Source of the DNA: Archangium violaceum
Lineage (GTDB): Bacteria; Myxococcota; Myxococcia; Myxococcales; Myxococcaceae
DNA: 64,000 nucleotides
Assembly: GCF_016887565.1 (NCBI RefSeq)
Contig: NZ_CP069396.1
Coordinates: forward strand, 10,708,001 to 10,772,000
Direction: 5' to 3'
Below the pieces are notes generated by a model. It was given only the letters and a program-made list of their open reading frames with translations. It did no database searches and was not told the origin of the DNA. Within the stretch, counting starts at the first letter, position 1. Every line of letters starts with the position of its first letter. Of the stretch, positions 49,290-58,000 are shown piece after piece. The translations under genes and the position numbers were made by a program.

Positions 49290-50513
49290 CTATAGGAGCC
49301 GCGCGCTGATGGTGCTGTGCACGTCCGCGCCCGCGTCGGTGAGCACGAGCCGCCGGCCCTCGAGCCTCGCCAGCCCGTGCTGGACCAGCCGCGCCACCTC
49401 GGCCCGGCGCGGCTCCGGATCCTGGCCGTGGAGCGCGCACACCGCCTCCCAGTCCACGCCGGAGCGCAGCCGCAGTCCCATGGCCAACCGCTCCTCGAAG
49501 AGCTCCTGGGGGCCCAGCTCCTCGCGGCTGGACTCCGGTAGCTTCCCCTCTTCCGCCGCCCGCATGTACGCGTCCGAGCCGCGCAGGTCCACGTAGCGGT
49601 AGCCCGAGGGCCGCTCACCCGGCCTGGACGTGAGCAACATCCCCGTGGCCCCCACGCCCAGCGCGAGGTACTCGCCCCCCGTCCAGTAGAGCGCGTTGTG
49701 CCGTGAGTTGAACCCCGGCCTCGCGTGGTTGGAGATCTCATAGCGCCGCAGTCCGCGCGCGGCGTAGGCCTCGTGGATGGCCTTCGTCATCTCCACCACC
49801 TCCTCGTCCGGAGGCAGCGCCAGCTCCCCCTTGTCGAGCTGCCTCGACAGGGGCGTGGCCACCGCCAGCGACTCGCGCTCCACCGTCAGCGCGTAGGTGG
49901 ACAGGTGCTCGGGCTCCAGCGCCGCGGCCTGGCGTGCGTCCGCCTCCACCTGCGCCCGCGTCTGCCCGTGCACGCCATAGATGAAGTCCATGGACACCAC
50001 GTCGAAGCCCGCCCGCCGCGCCGTCTCGTACGCCGCCACCGCCTGTGCGCCGGTGTGCTCGCGCCCCAGCGCCTTCAGCGTCTCGTCCTGGAAGGACTGC
50101 ACGCCCAGCGACAGCCGGTTGACTCCGGCCGCGCGGTAGCCCGCGAAGCGCTCGGCGTCCGCGACACTCGGGTTGGCCTCCAGGGAGATCTCCGCGCCCG
50201 GCGCCACCGTCAGCCGCGCCGCCACGCCCTCCAGCACGTGCGCCACCCAGCGCGGGTGCCAGAGGGACGGCGTGCCACCCCCGAGGAAGATGGACTCCAA
50301 CGTCCGTCCTCGCAGCGAGGGCTCCGCCGCCAGCCGCGTGTCCAGCTCCGCCAGCACCGCGCGCGCGTAGCGCTCCTCCGGCACCTGCCGCACCACCGCC
50401 ACCGCGAAATCGCAATACGGGCACTTCGACAGGCAGTACGGAAAGTGCACGTACAGCCCGAACCGCGCCGCCGGTGTCCCGGTGAGAGGATCAATGGGGC
50501 CCGCGAAGTCCAT
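49290..50513 (-). CDS. hemW: HemW-like radical SAM protein
   Basis: A 407-residue radical SAM protein of the HemW/coproporphyrinogen-oxidase-like family. The cluster motif CLSKCPYC sits at about residues 27-34 in the YVHFPYC context. Downstream blocks match HemW: ESIFLGGGTPSLW, EISLEANP, GVNRLSLGVQSFQ, VSMDFIYGVHGQT and the HemN-type C-terminal winged domain (RYEISNHARPGFNSRHNALYW). HemW is a heme chaperone rather than a true HemN, and the short length favours HemW. ATG 50513 is 6 bp after the coiled-coil gene's stop, so they are likely co-transcribed. Confidence 0.9.
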   Translation of the reverse strand: MDFAGPIDPLTGTPAARFGLYVHFPYCLSKCPYCDFAVAVVRQVPEERYARAVLAELDTRLAAEPSLRGRTLESIFLGGGTPSLWHPRWVAHVLEGVAARLTVAPGAEISLEANPSVADAERFAGYRAAGVNRLSLGVQSFQDETLKALGREHTGAQAVAAYETARRAGFDVVSMDFIYGVHGQTRAQVEADARQAAALEPEHLSTYALTVERESLAVATPLSRQLDKGELALPPDEEVVEMTKAIHEAYAARGLRRYEISNHARPGFNSRHNALYWTGGEYLALGVGATGMLLTSRPGERPSGYRYVDLRGSDAYMRAAEEGKLPESSREELGPQELFEERLAMGLRLRSGVDWEAVCALHGQDPEPRRAEVARLVQHGLARLEGRRLVLTDAGADVHSTISARLL

Positions 50514-50519
50514 CTCGCG

Positions 50520-52157
50520 CTACTTCGCCCCGCGCAGCTGCGCGAGCTGCGCCTCCAGCCGCGCCAGCTTCATCTTGTAGCTGGCCGCCGTCTCCAGGGC
50601 CGTCTCCGCCGCCATCAGCTTGCGCTTCATCGCCGCCACGTCCTCCTTGAGCTGATCGCGCTCGGCCACCAGCTCGGCGCTCGCCCCGGACTCCTCGCGC
50701 TTCGCCCGCTCCTCCTCCAGCAATGACTCCAGCTCGGACACCCGGAGCTCCAGCGGCTGGCGTGCCAGGGCCTCCGCCTCCGGGGCCTGCGTCTTTCCCC
50801 GCGAGGCCTCCAGCGCGCCCTCCAGCATCGTCACCCGCTGCCGCAGCCGCAGCACCTGCTCCTCGGCCTCCAGGGCCCGGCGCTCGGCGTCCACCTCCTC
50901 CACCTCCAGCTCCTCCTCCGCCTCGCTCGACTCCCGCTGCCGCGCCTCCTCCCGCGCCCGGCCCAGCTCCGCCTCCACATCCGCCAGCGCCCGCGCGAGG
51001 TCCTGCCGGTCCGACTCCAGCGTCTTCAGCTCGGCCTCCAGCTCGACCACCCGAGACTGGGCCGCCGTCGTGTACTCCGCCTCTTCCCGCGCCTGCTCCT
51101 GCACGCGCGCCAGCTCCGCCTCCACGTCCGCCAGCGAACGGGAGAGATCCTTGCGGTCCGCCTCCGCCGTCTCGAACTCGGCCCGCAGCGACGCCACCTG
51201 CGTCTCGGCCTGCTCCGCCGCCTCGCCCAGCGCGGCCGCGTCCGCCTCCATCCGGTCGCGCAGCCGCACCACCTCGGCCTCGCTCGCCGCCAGTGACTCC
51301 CTCAGCGACGCGAGCTCCGCTTCCGCGGCCTCCAGCCCGGCCAGGTTCGCCTGGTACTGCTCGCGCACGGCCTCCAGCGCCCCCTGCATCTCGGCGCGCT
51401 CGGCGGCCAGCTCCCCCACCCGGTCCTGCGCCAGCGACAGGGCCTCCTTGGCCCCCACCAGCTCCTCGGCGATGGAGCCGCGCGAGCTCCGCTCGTGTTG
51501 CAGCTCCCCGGTGACGCGCGACAGCTCCGCCTCCACCTCGGCCAGCGAGCGCGACAGGTCCTTGCGATCCTCCTCCACCAACTGCAGCTCGCCCTGGAGC
51601 TCCGCCACCTTCGCCTCGGCCGCCGCCGTGCGCGCCGACTCGCGGGCCAGCGCCGCCGAGGCCTGCTCCAGCCTCGCGGGCAGCTCCTTCACCCCGGCGA
51701 GCTGATCCTGTGCCTCCATCAGCTGCTTGCGCAGCGTGGCCTCGGAGACGCGCAGCGACTGGAGCTCGGCCTCGCGCTCCTCGTACAACGCCCGCGCGCG
51801 GGCCAGCGTCTCCGTCTTCTGCTTCACCACCGCGCGGAAGTGCTCGAGCTTCTCCTCTGGCGCGCTGCCCAGGGGCATGCGCGGCTCGGGCGGCTCGGAG
51901 AAGGGGTCCGCCGAGCCCACCGGACGGGCCGTGGCGGCGGGGGGCTCGGAGGCCCGGGAGGAGCCCTGCACGGACGGCAGGGACATGGCGGGTCTGAAGG
52001 CGGCCGGAGTGGCGGCCGAGCCCTTGCGCGGCGGCAACGGCGGAGGCACGGACGGGGCCTGCGGACGCACGGACGTGGAGGCCGAGGACCCGGCCACCTC
52101 CTCTTCCAGGCTGTCACGCAGCTCCGCGAGCGGATCCATCTCCTCTGACGACCCCAT
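50520..52157 (-). CDS. Long coiled-coil protein
   Basis: A 545-residue cytoplasmic protein with no recognised domain. Residues 1-105 are Ser/Pro/Ala-rich (VPPPLPPRKG) and disordered; residues about 105-540 are a nearly continuous Glu/Ala/Leu/Arg coiled coil with internal repeats (DRKDLSRSLA(E/D)VEAEL occurs twice, and a close variant DRQDLARALADVEAEL once), spaced by about 80-120 residues, suggesting duplication. It may be a filament or scaffold. ATG 52157 is taken as start; an in-frame ATG six codons later is possible. It is followed 6 bp later by hemW. Confidence 0.72.
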   Translation of the reverse strand: MGSSEEMDPLAELRDSLEEEVAGSSASTSVRPQAPSVPPPLPPRKGSAATPAAFRPAMSLPSVQGSSRASEPPAATARPVGSADPFSEPPEPRMPLGSAPEEKLEHFRAVVKQKTETLARARALYEEREAELQSLRVSEATLRKQLMEAQDQLAGVKELPARLEQASAALARESARTAAAEAKVAELQGELQLVEEDRKDLSRSLAEVEAELSRVTGELQHERSSRGSIAEELVGAKEALSLAQDRVGELAAERAEMQGALEAVREQYQANLAGLEAAEAELASLRESLAASEAEVVRLRDRMEADAAALGEAAEQAETQVASLRAEFETAEADRKDLSRSLADVEAELARVQEQAREEAEYTTAAQSRVVELEAELKTLESDRQDLARALADVEAELGRAREEARQRESSEAEEELEVEEVDAERRALEAEEQVLRLRQRVTMLEGALEASRGKTQAPEAEALARQPLELRVSELESLLEEERAKREESGASAELVAERDQLKEDVAAMKRKLMAAETALETAASYKMKLARLEAQLAQLRGAK

Positions 52158-52348
52158 CCCGCCGAGGTTAACGTCCACGAGCCCTCTTCTCCAGCGACCT
52201 CCACGGCTCGCGCGCACCCCGCCCTCCCGGCTGGTTTCCAGGCTCACAACAGGGTCGCGGTGGAGCCCCCCGGGCGTTAGGGACTGGGCGGAAAGGCCTC
52301 CGGCTCGTCTTGCCTACCCTCACTGCCGGTGACAGGTTCAGACGTTCC

Positions 52349-54952
52349 ATGGCTCAGCGCTACACACTTCCCAACGGACTCACCGTCGTCTTCGAGGAGC
52401 AGCACGCGGCCCGGGTGGCCGCCTTCCAGGTGTGGGTCAAGGCCGGCAGCGCCGACGAGCGCCCCGACCAGGCCGGGCTCGCGCACCTGCACGAGCACAT
52501 GCTCTTCAAGGGCACTGCCCGCCGGGGCCCCGGGGAGATCGCCCGCGACGTGGAGGCCCACGGCGGGGAGATCAACGCCTGGACGTCCTTCGACCAGACG
52601 GTCTACCACATCGTCATCGCCAGCCAGTTCGCCCGCATGGGGTTGGACATCCTCGGTGACGCCATCCGCTCCTCCGCCTTCGACGCCGACGAGCTGGCGC
52701 GTGAAATCGAGGTGGTGTGCGAGGAGATCAAACGCAGCCAGGACACCCCGGCCCGGCGCGCCTCGAGGGATCTCTTCTCCACCGCCTACCAGGTGCACCC
52801 CTACCGCCACCCGGTCATCGGCACCGCGGAGAGCGTGCGCAGCTTCGACCGGAACAAGGTGCTCGAGTTCTACCGGCGGCACTACACGCCTCGCAACCTG
52901 GTGCTGTCCGCCGCGGGTGACTTCACCGAGGCGGAACTGCGCCGGTGGGTGGAGGACATCTTCGGCGGGGACTGGGGCCGGCCCTACGAGGGGGGCGTGG
53001 CCCGTACGCGCGAGCCCGAGGTGGCCCGCCGCCGGGTGATGCTGCGTCCGGACGAGGTGAAGGAGGCCTACCTCAACCTCGCCTTCCTCATTCCCCAGGC
53101 GGACCACCCGGACGTGCCCGCGCTGGACGCGCTGGCGATGCTCGCCGGCCAGGGAGATGCCTCGCGGCTGGTGCTGGAGGTGAAGCGCAAGCGCAGCCTC
53201 GTCAACGACGTCCACGCGTACGCCTACACGCCGAGGGATCCGGGCCTCTTCGCCACCAGCCTCACGCTGCCGCCGGCGAAGCTGCCGCAGGCGCTCGAGG
53301 AGACGGTGCGGGTGCTGGCCGCCATGCGCACGGGCCTGGTGCCCGCGGACGAGCTGGCCACGGTGAAGGCCCTCATCGAGGCCGAGTCCGTCTACCAGCG
53401 AGAGACGGTGCAGGGCCTGGCGCGCAAGATGGGCCACTACCAGTCCTCCATGGGGGACCTGGAGGCGGAGGCGCGCTACTACGAGGCCATCGCCCGGCTC
53501 ACCCCCGAGCGCATCCGCGAGGTGGCCGAGCGCTACCTGCGCTTCGACCAGGCCCTCGTCACCGGGTTGATGCCCCAGGGCGCCGCCTTCGGCGCGGAGC
53601 AGGCCGAGGAGATATTGGACCGGGTGTCGCGCGAGACGCCCGCCGCCCCACCCGAGCGCCGTGCCCCCAGGGCCTCCTCCACCGAGCCCGCGCCGCGCGT
53701 GGGCCGCACCTCGCCGGCCTCGCCGGGCCGGGTGGTGGAGGAGCGGCTGCCCTCGGGAGCGCGCCTCATCGTGCGCGAGGAGCGGGCCGTGCCCCTCTTC
53801 GCCATGCGTGCCGCCTTCCCCGGTGGCCTGCGCTACGAGACGCCGGAGACCAACGGCCTCACCACGCTGCTCGGCCGCAGCATCACCCGGGGCACGCCCT
53901 CGCACGACGCGGAGGAGATCTCCCACCTCATCGACAGCTTCGCCGGCTCGCTCTCGGGCCAGGGCGGGCGCAACTCGGTGGGCCTGCGCGGCGAGTTCCT
54001 CTCCCGCCACTTCCAGGCGGCCTTCCGCCTCTTCGCGGACTGCCTCCTCAACCCCAGCTTCCCCGAGGCCGAGGTGACGCGTGAGCGCGCCCTGCTGCTT
54101 CAGGACATCCTCACGCGCGAGGACAAGCCCAGTGGCCTGGCGTTCGATCTCTTCGGCCGGACCCTCTTCCGCTCGCACCCGTACCGGCTGTCCCCGCTGG
54201 GCGAGCAGGCTTCCGTGGAGCGGCTGGGACCGGACGCGCTGCGCGCCTACCACGCCGCGCACATGGACCCCTCGCAGCTCACCCTGAGCGTGGTGGGCGA
54301 CGTGAGGGTGGACGAGGTGCTCGCCCTCGCGCACGAGGCCTTTGGCACGTCCCGCGGCCGCGCGGTGCCTCCGCCCGAGATACGGCCCGAGCCGCCCCCC
54401 GAGTCCCAGCGCTCGGACAAGCGGGTGCTGGCGCGCGCGCAGACCCACCTCGTCCTGGGCTTCCAGGGCCTGCGGGTGGGCGATGGCCGGCGGCACGCGC
54501 TGGAGGTGCTCTCCACGCTGCTCAGTGGCCAGGGCGGGCGCCTCTTCGTGGAGCTGCGCGACAAGCGCTCCATGGCCTACAGCGTCAGCAGCTTCTCCAT
54601 GGAGGGCGTGGACCCCGGCTACTTCGCCGTCTACATGGGCACCAGCCCCGAGAAGGTGGAGGCCGCGCTCGCCGGCATCCGCGAGGAGCTGGCGCGCGTG
54701 CGTGACGAGCCCATCCCCGAGGCGGAGCTCGCCCGCGCCAAACAGCACCTCATCGGCACCCATGAAATCGGCCTGCAGCGCAACGGCGCGCGCGCCGCGA
54801 TACTCGCGCTGGACATCTGCTATGGCCTGGGCCTGGAGAACTTCCACCACTACGCGGAACGCGTGGCGGCGGTGACGGCCGAGGACGTGCGCGCGGTGGC
54901 CCGCCAGCTCATCGACTTCGATCGCGGCGCGCTCGCCATCGTCGGGCCCTGA
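52349..54952 (+). CDS. M16-family zinc protease (tandem domain)
   Basis: An 867-residue peptidase with two M16 halves. The first half carries the inverted zinc motif HLHEH (His 46, Glu 49, His 50) and the distal Glu in VVCEEIKRS about 75 residues later. The second half (from about 450, VEERLPSGARLIVREERAVP) lacks HxxEH, reading TTLLGRSI instead, and would be the inactive partner lobe that closes the chamber. The two are joined by a Pro/Arg-rich linker. No signal peptide is evident, so it may be cytoplasmic. ATG 52349 precedes the conserved start QRYTLPNGLTVV. Confidence 0.9.
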   Translation: MAQRYTLPNGLTVVFEEQHAARVAAFQVWVKAGSADERPDQAGLAHLHEHMLFKGTARRGPGEIARDVEAHGGEINAWTSFDQTVYHIVIASQFARMGLDILGDAIRSSAFDADELAREIEVVCEEIKRSQDTPARRASRDLFSTAYQVHPYRHPVIGTAESVRSFDRNKVLEFYRRHYTPRNLVLSAAGDFTEAELRRWVEDIFGGDWGRPYEGGVARTREPEVARRRVMLRPDEVKEAYLNLAFLIPQADHPDVPALDALAMLAGQGDASRLVLEVKRKRSLVNDVHAYAYTPRDPGLFATSLTLPPAKLPQALEETVRVLAAMRTGLVPADELATVKALIEAESVYQRETVQGLARKMGHYQSSMGDLEAEARYYEAIARLTPERIREVAERYLRFDQALVTGLMPQGAAFGAEQAEEILDRVSRETPAAPPERRAPRASSTEPAPRVGRTSPASPGRVVEERLPSGARLIVREERAVPLFAMRAAFPGGLRYETPETNGLTTLLGRSITRGTPSHDAEEISHLIDSFAGSLSGQGGRNSVGLRGEFLSRHFQAAFRLFADCLLNPSFPEAEVTRERALLLQDILTREDKPSGLAFDLFGRTLFRSHPYRLSPLGEQASVERLGPDALRAYHAAHMDPSQLTLSVVGDVRVDEVLALAHEAFGTSRGRAVPPPEIRPEPPPESQRSDKRVLARAQTHLVLGFQGLRVGDGRRHALEVLSTLLSGQGGRLFVELRDKRSMAYSVSSFSMEGVDPGYFAVYMGTSPEKVEAALAGIREELARVRDEPIPEAELARAKQHLIGTHEIGLQRNGARAAILALDICYGLGLENFHHYAERVAAVTAEDVRAVARQLIDFDRGALAIVGP

Positions 54953-54987
54953 GCCCCGGAGGCCCTCGGGGCCTCACGCCTTCCCGC

Positions 54988-55027
54988 AAAAGAAAATCCC
55001 CTCTCCCACACCAGGGGGGAGAGGGGA
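54988..55027 (-). terminator. Rho-independent terminator of the pilus operon
   Basis: Read on the minus strand, an 11-bp stem (TCCCCTCTCCC with GGGAGAGGGGA) is followed by TTTTCTTTT. It lies 51 bp beyond the pilY1 stop and also closes the convergent M16 gene region. Confidence 0.8.
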
Positions 55028-55077
55028 TGCGGACTCACCGGGCCTCGTCGGAGGCCCGGCTCACCGTGACTCCGGGC

Positions 55078-58000
55078 TCAGTCGCAGTTCTCGGAGTTCT
55101 CGTGACGGCACTCGTGCAGGTTGCGCGGCACCTCGAGCCAGTACACGTCCGGCGTCACGTTCTTCTGGTCGCGCAGCTTCTCGGTCCTGGGCGCATCACC
55201 CGGGTTGGTCACCGCCACCTCGTAGCGGATGCCGCCCGACTTCGACAGCGAGATGATGGGCGGAGCCTCGGTCGGAGGCGCCGACGTCCCACGGCCCTTG
55301 TTGGGCATGAACCCGAGCAGCTTGCCCGTGTCATCCGTCACCCGGAAGCCCTCGGACTGATCCGGCAGACCGGTGATGACGTCCGCCTGCCACGAGTAGG
55401 ACATGTCACCGATGCCCGACAGCGAGCAGGCCGCGGCGCCAACACCCGCGGACGGCGCGAAGCTGGGCCAGAAGACGACGCCCGCGAGCACGGTCGAACC
55501 GGCCGCCGTGCGCTCCTGCAGACCGTTGTACCGGACGAACCAGCCCGGTCCCTCCGTCAGACCGCGCTTCGTCGAGGACTTGAGCAGCTCGGCCGCGGGC
55601 AGGTAGCGATGCGTGTCGCCCTTGGCGTCCGTGTAGGTCTGGTAGGCGCTGTCCGGAACGGTGACGTCCACCAGCGAGCAGACATTGCCCGCGCCGCAGT
55701 CGAAGCCAGGCGTGTCCGTCACGCGCAGGCTGTCGAACGAGACCGCGGTGGCCTCGCTGTTGAACTTGCGCGCCGCGCCACCGTACGCGTGGAAGCCGAA
55801 GTAGCGGTTGCCCACCACCAAGGCGTTGTCGGCGGCGGCCAGCTTCAGGTCACCGTGCGTGCTGGTGTTGAGGTTGGCCTTGGTGCACGTCCACATGCCA
55901 CTGGACTTGGTGCACGAGGACTCGGTCTTCGTCGTCACCGCGTACGTGCTGCTGCCGATGGAGGAATCGGGGCAGCTGATGGTGAGGTCCGTCAGCTCCA
56001 TCTTCGAGGAGCCGCACGTCGTCGCCACGGCGCCGTTCCACTTCTCGTCGTTGGTCACCAGCTGGCCACCAGAGTACTGGAGGGTGCTGGTGCGCCGCCG
56101 GCCGTTGATGTCGGCGGAGAACTCGGCCCTCACGTCGCACTTGAGCCGGATGCAGGCCAGCAGGTCGTCCGGACCGCAGTCCGCGCCCGGCGTGGTGCGC
56201 ATGTGCTGGCGGTCGCCAGTGCCCACGAAGCTGCGCAGCCAGCCCGTCTCCGGCTGCAGGACGTTGGAGGCGACGTGGAAGATGGGCGCCTTCTGGTAGG
56301 CGTTGCGCGGCCCGTTGGACGAGCCGTCGTCACGCGCCATCTCCAGCGAGCGCGAGCCGAACCAGTTCGTCACCTGGCCACTGCCCCCCACCTTGCCCGG
56401 CTCCCAGAAGCGGAACGTCCACGCCTGGCCGCCCATGTCGCCGACGACCATCGTGTCGAAGAAGCCGTCCAGGTCGTACTGCACGTTCTCCGCCTTGCCG
56501 ATGTCCACCAGCGAGGCCGAGGCCACCACGGGCTGCATGTGGTTGAGCACTTGCTGGTAGGCGGAGGTGGTGCCGCTGTTGGTGGGGTGGGCCTCGGCGG
56601 ACCACAGCGTCTCACCCGACCAGGCGTCCACCATGTACACGCCGCGGCCGCGCGAGAGGTCCGGGCTGTAACCACCGTTGAGCACGGCGACCCACCGCTC
56701 CTCCCAGCCACGGCTGGTGTTGGGGGTGGGACCGCTGGTGGCCTCCAGGCGCACCGGCCCGATGGGCGCCGGCTTGGGCGCGAAGTTGGACCAGGACTGA
56801 CCCATGGTGGACGACACGGGGTCGCACGCGTTGGGGAACATCCAGCGGAAGGGCTTGCCGTCCACCTTCAGCATCTCGCGCGGATCCGTCACGTCCAGGC
56901 CCACGTAGCGCTGGCCACCGCCACGCTCGGTGATGACGGCGAGGGTGCGGAACTCATCCGTCTGCTTGACGCCGTCCTTGGCACCCGCCAGGCCGTCCGC
57001 CCAGATGTCACGCACCATGGGCGTGCCGTCCACGAAGTACTCGTGGCCGTTCACCAGCAGGCCCAGCTTGGGCAGCAGGTCCGGCGGGATGAAGGCCCAC
57101 ATCTCCTGGCCGGTGCCGATGTCGTAGACGTCGTCCAGGGCGCTCGTCTTCTCCTTGTTCAGGGCCGTGCCCACGTGGATGGCGTGGAGCATGCCACCGT
57201 TGGAGCCCACCAGCGCGATGCGCTCGCGCTTCGCGTACTTCTCCCGGAACTCGTCATACGCGCCGTACTTCACCGTCGCGCTGCGCTCCGGCGACATGGG
57301 CGTGGGCCTGTAGCAGGGCTTGGCTCCGCTCGTCGCGCACAGCGGGTCGTTGGTGACGGAGGTGGAGAAGTCCTCGTAGAGCGTGGACACGCACTGGCCG
57401 CTCAAGCCCAGGCTGCACAGGAAGGGCTCGGCGGGCGGCTCCACCGTCACGGGCGTGGAGTGGAAGATGTCCGCCAGCTTGCAGGACTTGGCGGGGTTGT
57501 CCGCGCACGGGCGCTCCGTCTTGAAGGACTTGCAGGTGTCCCCGGAACCGTCCAGGCACGTCTCGGTGACCTCGATCTGCGTGAGGTTGGACTTCAGCTC
57601 GAAGACGTTCATGCCGCGCACGTAGCGGATGAGCTGGGTGGCGCAGTACTTCTGGTCCGCCTCGGTCCCGTTCCACGCGCCCTTGTTCTGCTTGGCGAAG
57701 AGCGTGACACAGAAGGAGTCACCGCCCGACAGCAGGGTCTTCTTGAGCTGGTCGACGTTGCTGACCTCGAACGCGACGGGCGGGTTGTCCGCGTCGGTGT
57801 ACTTACCGTCGTTGTTCTTGTCGACGAGCGTGAAGATGCAGCGGCCACTGGTCGGATTGAGTGGGTCGTTGCGGTTGCACGACTCGTGCGCGCTGCGGTT
57901 GCCGACCGTCTCACCGAAGTCCCAGAAGGGCTGCGCCGGGGTGCCCCCCTCCAGCTTGCCATCCGAGTTCACCGAGGCCGTACGGACCTTGACCCAGGTG

